Shown: positions 26,041-35,826 of the stretch, piece after piece
Position numbering within the stretch: the stretch's first letter is position 1
How the letters are laid out: the number at the start of each line of letters is the position of its first letter
Assembly: GCA_049840935.1 (NCBI GenBank)
Contig: JASGJA010000020.1
Span: 1-64,000 of the forward strand
Reading direction: 5' to 3'
DNA length: 64,000 bases
Source of the DNA: Mesorhizobium_G sp049840935
Lineage (GTDB): Bacteria; Pseudomonadota; Alphaproteobacteria; Rhizobiales; Rhizobiaceae
Translations under genes and position numbers: made by a program
Notes under the pieces: generated by a model
The model's database searches: none
The model's input: only the letters and a program-made list of their open reading frames with translations
What the model was told of the DNA's origin: nothing

Positions 26041-26915
26041 TTTGAAACCGGAGTCGTCAGCGGCCACTCGCTCTCAAACTTCTTGCCTTCCGTATCGCTC
26101 GCGACGACCTTGAGTGCCTCCTTGCCCTGCGCGGTGAAATCAAAGCGGAAGTTCGGATCTTCGGAGATCGAGATTCCGCCTTCCATCGCGAGGATGAGGC
26201 GGTCGCCCTGCGATACGCTGAGCTTGTCTACGAAATGCGCCGGGATGAAATATTGAGTCAGCGGGTCGCGCTGTAGCCCGGAATTGTTCGGATGGCGGAT
26301 CATGAGTTGCAGCTCTTCGGCCTTGCTCATTTTTTCCGTACCCTCAAACTGGCGGAGCTTCATTTTTCCCATTGAGGCGAGCGCCTCTTTTGAGTTTGTG
26401 ACGGCGGGGGCGGAGCATCCGCCCGAAGCTTTGATAAAAGTCTGGGACATATGAAGCTTGCCGTCTGCTGTTTCGGCGATGGCGCGTATGTAGGAATAAT
26501 CGTTCACGCGCACGCGGGTAGAGATATGGGTGACACCAGCGTCCTTGCCGAGATCGAACTTCGCGGCGACCGGAGCCGGGTTCACGTCGATGATCATGGT
26601 AACGGCTTTGACGCCCTCCGGTGCCTTGGCGGGATCGAGAAAAATATCGACGGGTACGATTGCCGCGTCCTGCGCGCGCTTTGGAGCTTCGACGCGCACC
26701 ACCCCGTCATCCAGCAAAATCGAACGATCGCCGAAAACGTCACCCTTTAGCGATTGCCATATTTGGTCGGAAGAAGCCATTGTTTGTTGTGCTGGCGCGT
26801 ATGCCGTGAGTGATATGAGCACTCCAAGCGCAAACATTAACAGTGTCAAATAATGCGCGATGGGCGAAACGGGTTGACGTTTGACCTTCACTTTCGCTGG
26901 CATTGCAGCCTCCAC
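26037..26915 (-). CDS. Quinoprotein dehydrogenase-associated SoxYZ-like carrier
   Basis: This 292-residue protein has an N-terminal membrane or signal segment (IAHYLTLLMFALGVLISLTA). A SoxY-like domain follows with the carrier-type motif KASGGCSAPAV near residue 165, where SoxY has a GGCGG-like end. A SoxZ-like domain (LQLMIRHPNNSGLQRDPLTQ, then TAQGKEALKVVAS) comes next. Fused SoxYZ relatives occur with PQQ dehydrogenases and with the metallo-hydrolase seen here at 54493, and are thought to form a periplasmic relay of unknown chemistry. It follows the fhc operon after 81 bases. Confidence 0.85.
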   Translation of the reverse strand: MEAAMPAKVKVKRQPVSPIAHYLTLLMFALGVLISLTAYAPAQQTMASSDQIWQSLKGDVFGDRSILLDDGVVRVEAPKRAQDAAIVPVDIFLDPAKAPEGVKAVTMIIDVNPAPVAAKFDLGKDAGVTHISTRVRVNDYSYIRAIAETADGKLHMSQTFIKASGGCSAPAVTNSKEALASMGKMKLRQFEGTEKMSKAEELQLMIRHPNNSGLQRDPLTQYFIPAHFVDKLSVSQGDRLILAMEGGISISEDPNFRFDFTAQGKEALKVVASDTEGKKFESEWPLTTPVSN

Positions 26916-26996
26916 CGGAATGACTGGTGGTGCCCTTGGCTGCAGCGAATGATAGCGGCGGCGAACGATGATGGCAATGAGGGGGTAAGTGTAATG

Positions 26997-27806
26997 CTAC
27001 ACTGCCACCAATATCTCGCCCAATCCAAGCACGGCATTGTCTCCGCCCCAGCGTCGTGGAGCACGACTAAGTACCGGCGTCGCAATAATCCGCTCATCCA
27101 TCAAATAGCGATCCAGCAACCCGACAAATGCGATTTCCGGTGCGCCGGTCTCCACGAACCCCGGCGACAATTCCACTGGCATTTTTCCAAGCACAATCGT
27201 CCCTCGCCGCATAAGATAGCCCGGCATCGCACCTGCCTTGCCAAGCACCACAAGCGTACCGGCAATCATGCGCGAGCCAGCATAGTCGCCGCAGCCCTTT
27301 CCCACGGCAATCAGCCCGCGCCGCATACGGTCAGCGGCACGCTCGCCAACCTTGCCGCGAACGATCACGACACCGCCTTTCATGCCCGCCATCTCGCCAG
27401 CCAGCGGACAGCCCAGCCTGTCACCAGCATTTCCGAGCACTTCCAATCGTCCGCCACTCATGCATGACGCAACAAACGGTCCCGCATCGCCTTCGATCAC
27501 CAGTGATCCGCCACGCATCAGCCGCCCCGCCTGTGCACCAACCTCGCCCACGATGCGGACCGACCCGCTCGTCATTCCCGTACCAACACCGTCGAAGCGC
27601 GCGCTGCCGCCTTCGAACACGATGTTCGCGGCATCTCTGCCTTTCAGCCGAAAAATATCGCCCACGCGCGAGCCATATTTCGTCGTGCCGATCTCGATCT
27701 TTTCGATTTCGGGCTTGCTCAGTCCCGCCAGTACATCCGGTGCCAGTCGCGAAAGATCGAGCCGTTGGGGCGGCTCCTGCCGGAGCGTGAAGGTCAGCGC
27801 GCTCAT
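26997..27806 (-). CDS. fhcC: Formyltransferase/hydrolase complex subunit C
   Basis: This 269-residue protein has the GXXGXXXG beta-helix repeats of the FwdC/GltS C-terminal fold (for example VGEVGAQAGRLMRGGSLVIE and GKGCGDYAGSRMIAGTLVVL). FhcABCD converts formyl-H4MPT to formate through formyl-methanofuran in the cytoplasm of methylotrophs. The start overlaps the fhcD stop by four bases. The gene is last of the operon phhB-fhcB-fhcA-fhcD-fhcC. The bacterial subunits descend from archaeal formylmethanofuran dehydrogenase. Confidence 0.95.
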   Translation of the reverse strand: MSALTFTLRQEPPQRLDLSRLAPDVLAGLSKPEIEKIEIGTTKYGSRVGDIFRLKGRDAANIVFEGGSARFDGVGTGMTSGSVRIVGEVGAQAGRLMRGGSLVIEGDAGPFVASCMSGGRLEVLGNAGDRLGCPLAGEMAGMKGGVVIVRGKVGERAADRMRRGLIAVGKGCGDYAGSRMIAGTLVVLGKAGAMPGYLMRRGTIVLGKMPVELSPGFVETGAPEIAFVGLLDRYLMDERIIATPVLSRAPRRWGGDNAVLGLGEILVAV

Positions 27807-28711
27807 GGCAGCAGATCCTTCAAATGATAGTGGAACTTGCCAAGCTTGCCGCCATAATTGCCCGCCGTGATCCCTTTAGCGCCCCGTGTAGGGCCAAGCT
27901 TCGTCACCGCAGCTATCCCCGCCCGCATCGACGCCGCGACAGCATCAGACGTCTCTCCATCGATCACGATTTCCAGCACCGCATTGATATCCGACCCAAG
28001 CTTGGATTGCGGCAAGTGCCGCAGCGTCGGCGCATAGGCGTCATTTGTCGAAGCCATCATGCCCTTATATTTGCCACCGACTTTCGAGCCTGACCGCACG
28101 ATGCCACCCGGAAACGGCATGATCGCGCCCGGCACCGCCTCGATTGCAGCAACCGCCGCTTCCGCCGCCGCCAGCGCCTTTGCGCTCGATTCCGCTAGCA
28201 ACAGTAGATTGCCGCCGCCCACCGCCGCGCGCGTCATCCGGGTCGTCGCCTCACATAAAAATTCGCCATCCATCACCGGCACGCGCCAGAAATGCCGTCC
28301 GCCGATCTTCTTGGAAATCTGGAACCCGTCGCCGAAATAGCGCAGCGCCGAACCGAGCTTCAATTCATCCGCACCTTCCATCGCAGCGAAGCACGCGCTT
28401 CCCGGCGAGGTCAGCACGCATTGCCCGACACGCGTCTGCAACTGCTTTTGCAACTCGTCCGTGCTCGTCGAAAACAGCATCACCCGCACGCCGGGGCGTC
28501 CATCCGGCGTTTGCGCCTCCGGCAGTTCGACATCGATTGCTGCCTCGCAGCCGCATGCGATGACGGAGGTCGCAAACCCCGTCATGGTGATTGCCGCCTG
28601 CCGCGCCCATTTCACCGTCGGCGCGGTAATGATTACGGCGGTCGCCTTCATGCCGAAGGCTTCTGCAAACGTATCTTCGATTTCGACCCCGCGAACGGTC
28701 AACTTCGACAT
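27803..28711 (-). CDS. fhcD: Formylmethanofuran:tetrahydromethanopterin formyltransferase (subunit D)
   Basis: This 302-residue protein begins MSKLTVRGVEIEDTFAEAFG, the typical N-terminus of bacterial Ftr/FhcD, and has the two-lobed Ftr pattern (FPGGIVRSGSKVGGKYKG, then SDAVAASMRAGIAAV). It transfers the formyl group from formyl-H4MPT to methanofuran as part of the Fhc complex. It overlaps the fhcA end by 13 bases and fhcC by four. Confidence 0.96.
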   Translation of the reverse strand: MSKLTVRGVEIEDTFAEAFGMKATAVIITAPTVKWARQAAITMTGFATSVIACGCEAAIDVELPEAQTPDGRPGVRVMLFSTSTDELQKQLQTRVGQCVLTSPGSACFAAMEGADELKLGSALRYFGDGFQISKKIGGRHFWRVPVMDGEFLCEATTRMTRAAVGGGNLLLLAESSAKALAAAEAAVAAIEAVPGAIMPFPGGIVRSGSKVGGKYKGMMASTNDAYAPTLRHLPQSKLGSDINAVLEIVIDGETSDAVAASMRAGIAAVTKLGPTRGAKGITAGNYGGKLGKFHYHLKDLLP

Positions 28712-30330
28712 GCGACCTCCGCAAACGGTTCATCGCGCATGATTGCGCTGTCGGGGAACGTGAACCAGTCGAGAGAAAGCCCATAGCGTTCCTGATGAAA
28801 CGCCTCCATGCGTTTGCGCATCGATGCCTCTACGGGTGCATCGAGCCGCAAAGCCTTCCCCCAGCGATAATGGGTCACGTCACCATCACGCACCACCAGA
28901 TCGCCGTCCTTGAAGACATAGGCCGCAGCGCCCAGCATATTCGCTATGTCATCCTGCTTGCGATAAACCGCAACATCCGCCACCGCTCCCAATGCAAGCG
29001 TTCCGCGATCCTTCAGCCCAAGCAATTTCGCCGGAGCCGCCCGCGTCATGATGGCAATTTCGTCCCACGAATATTCGCGCGTGATAGACGGCAGCGTGGT
29101 CATGGCCAGCGCAGATTTTGGCAACGTCGCAATCGCTTCCGCCCGCGCGTCCCTGTCCATCAGCAGCTTGAAAATCGCAGGATACGCTGTGAACGGCGCA
29201 CCATTGGGATGGTCGGTGGTGAAAAATACCCGCCACGGATCATCGATCAGCAGGAACAGTTCCAGCCCCACAGCCCATTGCAGCGCGCCATAATAATCCG
29301 GCTTGTAATTATAGGGTACAATGCCGCCGCCATTGGCGTCACCGTCATGGATAACGCTCTTCTTCGGGCTCGCGGTTCCTTTGGCGGAAAACTGCCGCAT
29401 CACGTCTGACGACACGGTAACTGTCTGGCCGAACATCACCTGCCCGACATCGACGGTGATTTCCGGTGTAGCATTGACGATTTCCGCCAGGCGCGCTCCG
29501 CCTGAAGAAAACCTGCGCTTTCCCTCCGTGCCGTAGCCATAGAACTGCAAATGCGCGAGATGCAGCGGCAAGCCCTCTGCCGCCGCCATCGTCACCGCAG
29601 CCGTGTCTGCCGCGCCTGCCACACCCAGATTGTTGCAATGAACATGCAGGGGGTGCGGAATGCCCAGCGCATTGACCGCACCTTGCAGCGTCTTGACGAT
29701 CTTGCGCGAGCTTACGCCATAAAACGGAACTACGTCATCGAAGGAAAACGCCCGCACATTCTCCTTGAACGCCGCTGCGGCCCCCGCATTGATGACCTTG
29801 ACGCCAAGCGCTCGCGACGACGCGACCGTCCACGACACATAGTCCTCGACCATCGCAGGCGAGGCGTTGTCACGGATCATCGACAGTAAAAAATCATCAT
29901 TGCCGAGAATGGCCAGCGTGGCCTTGTCGATGATTGGAATGTCGGCCAGTTCGAGATGCGTATGCAGCGCCGACCCCGGCGACATTGCCGGTTCAACAAC
30001 CGTAGTGAACCCCATCTGTGCGTAGCGCGTCCCTGTCTGGAACGTTGACCACCCGGCATTGGAAAGCGGCGTCGCCATCGGCCTTGGCATATGCGCGCGA
30101 TGATGTTCCGGCAGCAGCAGCCGCGCAGTGTTCACATTACCACCGCCAATATGCGAGTGAATATCGATAGCGCCCGCCATTACAACGCAGCCCGCCGCAT
30201 CGATCACTCGGTGCGGCTTGCGGTCGCGCGGAGCTTCAACAATGCGTCCGTCCTCGAACCACACATCGCCCACGTCGGAGCGATTGGTCGTAGGATCGAT
30301 GACCTGCCCGCCCTTGATCTGCGTCAGCAT
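28699..30330 (-). CDS. fhcA: Formyltransferase/hydrolase complex subunit A
   Basis: This 543-residue amidohydrolase-fold protein hydrolyses formyl-methanofuran to formate and methanofuran. The metal motif is AIDIHSHIGGGNVN near residue 55, followed by LPEHHRAHMPRP. A downstream His-rich segment is IPHPLHVHCNNLGVAG, and FFTTDHPNGAPF carries a likely catalytic Asp. The protein is full length and intact. The start overlaps the end of fhcB by seven bases. Confidence 0.96.
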   Translation of the reverse strand: MLTQIKGGQVIDPTTNRSDVGDVWFEDGRIVEAPRDRKPHRVIDAAGCVVMAGAIDIHSHIGGGNVNTARLLLPEHHRAHMPRPMATPLSNAGWSTFQTGTRYAQMGFTTVVEPAMSPGSALHTHLELADIPIIDKATLAILGNDDFLLSMIRDNASPAMVEDYVSWTVASSRALGVKVINAGAAAAFKENVRAFSFDDVVPFYGVSSRKIVKTLQGAVNALGIPHPLHVHCNNLGVAGAADTAAVTMAAAEGLPLHLAHLQFYGYGTEGKRRFSSGGARLAEIVNATPEITVDVGQVMFGQTVTVSSDVMRQFSAKGTASPKKSVIHDGDANGGGIVPYNYKPDYYGALQWAVGLELFLLIDDPWRVFFTTDHPNGAPFTAYPAIFKLLMDRDARAEAIATLPKSALAMTTLPSITREYSWDEIAIMTRAAPAKLLGLKDRGTLALGAVADVAVYRKQDDIANMLGAAAYVFKDGDLVVRDGDVTHYRWGKALRLDAPVEASMRKRMEAFHQERYGLSLDWFTFPDSAIMRDEPFAEVACRS

Positions 30331-31364
30331 GGCAGCGACTCCGCGATCATGCGAAGAACCGACGACGCGGACAAATGGCTCGACGGCTTTACGGCTTCAA
30401 CTGCAACGAGCGTCCCCGTCCGGCTGGAATAGCGCACCGCCTCGTGGTCGATCCCCGCCGCCCCTATGGAGAACGTCACCGCAGCATTCGCCACCGGCTT
30501 GCCGGTGTTGGCAACCGCGATTGCTTTCACCTTGCGCGGTAACGCCAACGCCTGCCGGCTCGCCGAAAGCACGAGGTGCAAATCAGCCTCACCCTCCGCG
30601 ATCATGCGGGCAACATTGAACCTCCACGGATCATATTCCGGCATTCCACGCCCAAACCCCGTGCGCGGTGCAAAGCCCGTCATCCATGTCGAGGCAAGCG
30701 CCCCACCCCAAGCGTCTTCGTTGGCGGGCAGCAGCACCGTAGCTGCGCGCTTCGCCTTGTTGATGTCGGCAACAATGCCTTGCAGCATTTCGATGCCGAG
30801 TTCATCCAACCCCGCGCCTGAATACACAAAGGCGGTGTAAGCAGCCTCGTCCAGCGCCTTGCGAAACGTCGCCAGATTTTTCACGGTTATGGCCGACGAG
30901 CGTCCCGCCAACTGCGCGTGCAACGCTGCAAGCGTCTGCGCAACGCCATCGCCAGCCGCTATCTCCTTGCCCGAACCCGAACCGGCCCCAATCCGAAACA
31001 CATTGCGCTTGCCGCCGCCTGAAAGATCGGGCGCGCTCACCACAAGCTCCTTCATCCAGCTGCGACTTGCCGCCGGAAGCTGGCCCACCATAACGATGCA
31101 ATCGGCACGCCGCCGCATTTCGCCGGGCGCAACAGTAATCCCGCCCTTTTCCGTGAACAGCGCGATTTCGCGCGCCAGCACATCGCCGTCCAGTTGGTCA
31201 TAGGTCGCGCCAACGCGCTCGGCGAGCATGATCGCGGCCCGCCAAGCATGAACATCACCATCGAGACTGAAAACCGGGCACCTGCTCTCGGCTAGCAATT
31301 CCGCCGCCCTTTGGGCGGCCTGCTGGCCAGTCACCTCCCGGTTGCCGATCCACGCAACCGCCAT
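30324..31364 (-). CDS. fhcB: Formyltransferase/hydrolase complex subunit B
   Basis: This 346-residue relative of the archaeal molybdopterin subunit FwdB/FmdB is shorter and lacks the Cys cluster for an iron-sulfur centre, as expected in the bacterial complex, which does not act as a dehydrogenase. Segments such as RRADCIVMVGQLPAASRSWM and VLSASRQALALPRKVKAIAV match the family. It is the first fhc gene and lies 73 bases after the pterin dehydratase gene. Confidence 0.94.
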   Translation of the reverse strand: MAVAWIGNREVTGQQAAQRAAELLAESRCPVFSLDGDVHAWRAAIMLAERVGATYDQLDGDVLAREIALFTEKGGITVAPGEMRRRADCIVMVGQLPAASRSWMKELVVSAPDLSGGGKRNVFRIGAGSGSGKEIAAGDGVAQTLAALHAQLAGRSSAITVKNLATFRKALDEAAYTAFVYSGAGLDELGIEMLQGIVADINKAKRAATVLLPANEDAWGGALASTWMTGFAPRTGFGRGMPEYDPWRFNVARMIAEGEADLHLVLSASRQALALPRKVKAIAVANTGKPVANAAVTFSIGAAGIDHEAVRYSSRTGTLVAVEAVKPSSHLSASSVLRMIAESLPC

Positions 31365-31437
31365 TCACTCAACTGCTTTCTGGTGCCGCCGTAATTTTAA
31401 AACCGTGAATTGGCGAAACGCAATCCGCGAAATTCAC

Positions 31438-31818
31438 TCAATCATATTTTACATAGGCAAAGCGCTGGTCCGTTTGCGGCGTGCCTTCCAGCGCCCCACC
31501 TTCGGCGCCGGGTTGCCACTGAACAACATCTTCAATCTTGCGCGCAAGCTCGAAATCCTTGTCGGTGATGCCTTTCGCGGCATGGTTCATCAAACGCACC
31601 TCGACCCATGCATAAGATGCTGTGATGTCGGGATGGTGCCACGCGGCTTCCGCCAGATGCCCGACGGTATTGATGACCATCAGCGTCGATTTCCAGCTAT
31701 GCGTCTTGTACTTTCGCCTTATCCAGCCGTTTTCGTAGCGCCATTTCGGTAGCTCGGCTGCAAGCTTCGCCGTGATTTCCTCTTCCGAATAGACTTTCTC
31801 CGTCGACTTCTCGCTCAT
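31438..31818 (-). CDS. Pterin-4a-carbinolamine dehydratase
   Basis: This 126-residue protein (start MSEKSTEKVYSEEEITAKLA at 31818) has the family signature AEAAWHHPDITASYAWVEVR with the paired His residues and TDKDFELARKIEDVV at the end. Classic members recycle 4a-hydroxy-pterins. In methylotroph clusters a homologue travels with H4MPT genes, and here it heads the fhc operon, so a role in making or repairing the methanopterin cofactor is likelier than phenylalanine hydroxylase recycling. No phenylalanine hydroxylase is nearby. It is divergent from mptG across a 102-base gap that must hold both promoters. Confidence 0.92.
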   Translation of the reverse strand: MSEKSTEKVYSEEEITAKLAAELPKWRYENGWIRRKYKTHSWKSTLMVINTVGHLAEAAWHHPDITASYAWVEVRLMNHAAKGITDKDFELARKIEDVVQWQPGAEGGALEGTPQTDQRFAYVKYD

Positions 31819-31920
31819 CAGGAATCTCCCATCTGCGCTTGCCCCGGCAGGGAAAGCCGCTATCATGCGTGTGGGCACCTTAACACTACTGAACCTTTCA
31901 GTGCACCCGCAGGGGAGCAG

Positions 31921-32889
31921 ATGACGCGTTCCGTCACCATAAGAGTGCCTGCCCGTCTGCATCTGGGCTTTCTCGATCCGAGCGGCGGCGCAGGTCGGCG
32001 CTTCGGCAGTATCGGCTTGCCGCTTTCCGAGCCGGAAACAGTGCTGACGCTTTCGCGCGGCAGCGAAACCCATATCGAAGGCCCGGAGGCAAACCGGGCA
32101 TCAGCCTACCTTGCCGCTATGGAGCGGCATCTCGGCATTCGTAGCAATCACCGGCTGATCGTCGAGGAGGCCATTCCGTGCCACGCTGGCCTCGGCTCCG
32201 GCACGCAGATTGCGCTCGCAGTCGCCGCCGCTCTCCGAACACTCCACGGCCTGCCGCTCGACCCGGATGGCGATTCCATGATCTTGTCACGCGGCGCGCG
32301 TTCCGGCGTTGGCATAGCCAGCTTTGCCGAAGGAGGCATCATCGTCGACGCAGGCAATGATGGCAGCGGAGCGCCGCCTCCGGTCGTTGCGCGCCTGCCC
32401 TTTCCGGAAGATTGGCGCGCTATCCTTGTGCTCGATCATCACACGCAGGGCCTTCATGGCGAAAATGAAATCGAGGCGTTTCGCGCTCTGCCCGCTTTCC
32501 CGCAATCGGGTGTTGACGAAATCGCACGGCTCGTCTTGCTAGGCGTCATGCCCGCGCTCGTTAACCGCGACTTCGCTTCATTCGGCTCGGCTATCACGCA
32601 GATGCAGCAACTCGTTGGCAATCATTTTGCACCGGCGCAAGGCGGCGGCATTTTCACCTCGCATCGAGTGAAGGAAGCAATCCTGCAATTGCAGGCCCAA
32701 GGTGCGGCGGGAATAGGCCAAAGCTCATGGGGGCCGACCGGCTTTGCGTTCGCTCCCAGCGAGCAGATGGCACAAGCCATGTCGCGAGCCATCCCATCCC
32801 TGCCCGACGGTTTGGAAATCAGGATCGTATGCGGGCGCAATCGCGGTGCGGTCATCAGCACCACCGAACTCGGCCTCGTCGGCAGCTAA
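31921..32889 (+). CDS. mptG: Beta-ribofuranosylaminobenzene 5'-phosphate synthase
   Basis: This 322-residue GHMP-kinase-fold enzyme begins MTRSVTIRVPARLHLGFLDP. The family loop is AIPCHAGLGSGTQIALAVAA near residue 85, and ARSGVGIASFAEGGIIVDAG and HLDP-type contacts follow. It condenses p-aminobenzoate (4-hydroxybenzoate in some variants) with phosphoribosyl pyrophosphate, releasing CO2, as the first committed step of methanopterin biosynthesis. It opens the rightward cluster mptG-mtdB-ATP-grasp-mch-RimK-like-CitG-like-fae. Presence of mptG is a firm marker for the H4MPT pathway. Confidence 0.95.
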   Translation: MTRSVTIRVPARLHLGFLDPSGGAGRRFGSIGLPLSEPETVLTLSRGSETHIEGPEANRASAYLAAMERHLGIRSNHRLIVEEAIPCHAGLGSGTQIALAVAAALRTLHGLPLDPDGDSMILSRGARSGVGIASFAEGGIIVDAGNDGSGAPPPVVARLPFPEDWRAILVLDHHTQGLHGENEIEAFRALPAFPQSGVDEIARLVLLGVMPALVNRDFASFGSAITQMQQLVGNHFAPAQGGGIFTSHRVKEAILQLQAQGAAGIGQSSWGPTGFAFAPSEQMAQAMSRAIPSLPDGLEIRIVCGRNRGAVISTTELGLVGS

Positions 32890-32904
32890 TCCAAGAGAGA
32901 CTCA

Positions 32905-33802
32905 ATGCCACGCAAGCATATTCTGCATATGATAACGCCCCTCAAGCATATGAGTTCCGTTCGACGTGAACATGGCACTCGACGCGGGCTACGATGCTGT
33001 CATCCCCTACACCGGCGTCACGCTGGACGAAGTAACCGGGCTTGTTCAGGACGCGATCTTCTCGCGCCCTCCAGACGCTGGCGTTGCGACCGGCTTTTTC
33101 ATCGCCGGGAAGGACGTGACGCTCTCGCTCGACATGTTCAAGGCAGCAAAAAAGGCAATGGTTCCACCCTTCCAGCTATCTGTCTTTGCCGATCCCGCTG
33201 GCTCCTTCACGACCGCTGCCGCAATGGTCGCGAAGGTCGAAAAATCCCTCACAAAGAAGTTTGACCGCACCCTCAAAGGAACGAAAATCGCAATCTTCGG
33301 CGCGACAGGTGTGGTCGGCTTTTGCACTGCGGTCATCGCTGCGAAGGAAGGCGCGGAGGTAACCATAGTCGGCCATGACGGCACCAAGCGCGTGAAAGCT
33401 ATTGCCGAAGAAATGAAAGACCGCTTTGGTGTCACTGTCGGTGTGGCTGATGGTTCGACAGACAAGCACAAAAGTGCCATCGCGGCTGATGCAGAGGTCG
33501 TTCTGGCTGCCGCAAAGGCGGGCGTTCAGGTTCTCTCCAAAGATCATTTGAACGACGCGACGCACTTGCTTGTGGCCGCCGATGTCAACGCCGTGCCACC
33601 CGCAGGCGTCGAAGGTTTGACTGTCCACGCCGACAGCGAGGCCATTCCCGATACAAAATCTGTGGGCATTGGCCCACTCGCCATAGGTAATGTTAAGTAC
33701 AAGGTCGAATCCGGGCTTTTCAGAAAGATGATCGAGGCGGATAAAGTCGTCGCTTTCGATTTTCAGGATGCATTCTCGTTTGCTCGCGAAATCGCCAAAT
33801 AG
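32905..33802 (+). pseudogene. mtdB: Methylene-H4MPT dehydrogenase MtdB, one frameshift
   Basis: Frame one encodes MPRKHILHMITPLKHMSS from 32905, and the second frame carries NMALDAGYDAVIPYTGVTLD to 33802. One extra T in 32955-32956 breaks the gene near codon 17. Without it the N-terminus reads HMSPFDVNMALDAG and the protein has 298 residues, the usual MtdB size. The Rossmann motif is AIFGATGVVGFCTA near residue 130. MtdB oxidises methylene-H4MPT to methenyl-H4MPT with NAD(P). An internal ATG at 32966 could give a protein lacking 20 residues. Consensus error is likely, because the rest is perfectly conserved in style. Confidence 0.9.
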
Positions 33803-34892
33803 GACCGTTCTCATCGCAGCGGTTTCTGCTCGCGCCTTGGCTCAGGCCGCGCGCCGCGCTGGCTATCGCGTGCTTGCCGCGGACTTCTTTGAAGATCTCG
33901 ACACCGTCGCCGCCTGTGCCCGCACGGCCCGCTTGCCGGGCGCGTTGCATCGAGGCGTCGAACCCGCAGCCATTCTCGATGAACTCCAAAAACTCGCCAA
34001 CGCTGAAACCTTGGAAAGCCTTGTTTTGGGCTCCGGCTTCGAGCGCCAGCCCGATCTTGTCGATCGCCTGGCCGCCCACCATCCACTCGCGGGAAACAGC
34101 GGGGCAACGATCCAGCGCATCAAGCATCCTGAAACGCTCGCCGCCGATTGCGCCGCGCTTGGCATTCCGCATCCCGAAATGCGCCGCTCCGCTCCGCCCG
34201 ATCCTAAAAACTGGCTGATGAAGGTCGCGGGAGCCGCAGGCGGCGCGCATGTTCAAACCGCTGCGCAAGCAAGAAGCGAAGGCAGCTATTATCAACAGCG
34301 CCTCGTTGGCACCCCTATTTCCGCGCTCTTTATCGGCGATGGGCAACGCGCGCATATTGTCGGCTTCAGCCGCCAGTGGCAATCGCCAGCGCCCGGAGCG
34401 CCTTATCGTTATGGTGGTGCCGTCCGCCTCGCCCGTTTTTCAAACCGAAACGCCGAGCGCATTGGTAAATGGCTTGATGATCTCACCGCACTAACCGGTC
34501 TTGTTGGCCTTTGCAGTGCCGATTTCATGCGCACGCGCGAGGGTTACATCCTGCTCGAAATCAATCCGCGCCCCGGCGCGACGCTCGACATTTTCGACGA
34601 CCCGGCGGCTCCGCTTTTCGAAGCGCATCTGCGCGCCTGCCGTGGCGAGCCGTTCACCCTGCCGCGCCAGTCCGGCTCCGCCGCTTCCATGATTGCCTAT
34701 GCGGACCGGGAGCTTATCAGCCTGCCCGCTTTTGAATGGCCTGCCTGGACCGCCGATCATCAGACCGCAGGCAGCAGGCTTGCGCCGGGCGATCCCATTT
34801 GCAGCATCTTCGGCACTGGCCAAACCGCCGCCGCCGCTCGCCTGAATTTGAAACGCAATGCGCGCACTATGAGGGAACAGCTATGTCGCTGA
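33768..34892 (+). CDS. ATP-grasp protein of the H4MPT cluster (orf17-like)
   Basis: This 374-residue ATP-grasp protein has the nucleotide-binding segment MKVAGAAGGAHVQTAAQARS and the metal-binding end FMRTREGYILLEINPRPGAT near residue 270. It resembles the ATP-grasp protein encoded beside mch and fae in Methylobacterium (named orf17 there), whose absence impairs H4MPT-linked metabolism but whose substrate is not established to my knowledge. A carboxylate-amine ligation in methanofuran or methanopterin side-chain assembly is the natural guess. The ATG at 33768 overlaps mtdB by 35 bases. It overlaps mch by 10 bases. Confidence 0.85.
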   Translation: MHSRLLAKSPNRTVLIAAVSARALAQAARRAGYRVLAADFFEDLDTVAACARTARLPGALHRGVEPAAILDELQKLANAETLESLVLGSGFERQPDLVDRLAAHHPLAGNSGATIQRIKHPETLAADCAALGIPHPEMRRSAPPDPKNWLMKVAGAAGGAHVQTAAQARSEGSYYQQRLVGTPISALFIGDGQRAHIVGFSRQWQSPAPGAPYRYGGAVRLARFSNRNAERIGKWLDDLTALTGLVGLCSADFMRTREGYILLEINPRPGATLDIFDDPAAPLFEAHLRACRGEPFTLPRQSGSAASMIAYADRELISLPAFEWPAWTADHQTAGSRLAPGDPICSIFGTGQTAAAARLNLKRNARTMREQLCR

Positions 34893-35824
34893 ATGCGAGC
34901 GCAACGCAAATCGTTGAACAAATGCAGCGCGACGCCGCGCGACTGCGCGTTACCCCATCAAAAGGCCCATTGGGCGAAACACTGATCGACGCCGGAGCAA
35001 AATGCATCGGCAGCATCGAAGCGGGCCTGCAAATGGCGCGCGCCGCAATGGGGGGCCTCGGCACCATCATCACCGGGATCGACCGCTCCACCTCGCAATG
35101 GCCGTTGACGCTTGAGGTGCGCTCGTCCCAGCCGGTCCTTGCCTGCCTCGCTGCGCAATATGCGGGCTGGAACCTCTCCAGCGGCGATTATTTCGCAATG
35201 GGTTCTGGTCCCGCTCGCGCGCTTGCCCGCGTCGAACCTCTGTTTGAAACGCTGTCCTATCGCGAACAGGCCGAAAACGGCGTGCTTATTCTGGAAACCT
35301 CCAAGCCACCCGTTGAGGCTGTCGTGCGCAAGGTTGCGGAAGCCACCGGCCTCGCGCCGGATCGCCTCGCCTTCATTTACGCGCCGACGCAGAGCCTCGC
35401 CGGAACCGCGCAGATCGTCGCGCGCGTATTGGAAGTCGCGCTTCACAAGGCAAACGATCTGAAATTCCCGCTTGAGAATATCGTGGATGGCGCGGCTTCT
35501 GCGCCACTGCCCGCACCGCATCCTGACTTTCTCACGGCGATGGGCCGCACAAACGACGCCATCATCTATGGCGGTCTGGTGCAGCTATTTGTCAAAGGTC
35601 CGGCAAATGAAGCACGCCGCCTCGCCGAGAAACTACCCAGCACCACCTCACGCGACCACGGCAAGTCCTTTGCGGAAATCTTCAAGGCATTCAAAGGCGA
35701 TTTCTATGCCATAGATCCGCTGCTTTTCAGTCCCGCTGAAGCCATCGTAACCGCCATCGACACGGGCGAAACCTTCCGCACCGGCGCTCGCGATATAGCA
35801 ATGCTTGAGCGCAGTCTGGGATAA
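34883..35824 (+). CDS. mch: Methenyltetrahydromethanopterin cyclohydrolase
   Basis: This 313-residue protein begins MSLNASATQIVEQMQRDAAR and has Mch-typical segments LGTIITGIDRSTSQWPLTLE, DYFAMGSGPARALA and NDAIIYGGLVQLFVKGPA. It hydrolyses methenyl-H4MPT to formyl-H4MPT between MtdB and the Fhc complex. The start at 34883 lies 10 bases inside the preceding gene and follows GAGGGAACAGCT. It is intact and normal in length (archaeal and bacterial Mch are about 315-325 residues). Confidence 0.96.
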   Translation: MSLNASATQIVEQMQRDAARLRVTPSKGPLGETLIDAGAKCIGSIEAGLQMARAAMGGLGTIITGIDRSTSQWPLTLEVRSSQPVLACLAAQYAGWNLSSGDYFAMGSGPARALARVEPLFETLSYREQAENGVLILETSKPPVEAVVRKVAEATGLAPDRLAFIYAPTQSLAGTAQIVARVLEVALHKANDLKFPLENIVDGAASAPLPAPHPDFLTAMGRTNDAIIYGGLVQLFVKGPANEARRLAEKLPSTTSRDHGKSFAEIFKAFKGDFYAIDPLLFSPAEAIVTAIDTGETFRTGARDIAMLERSLG

Positions 35825-35826
35825 AA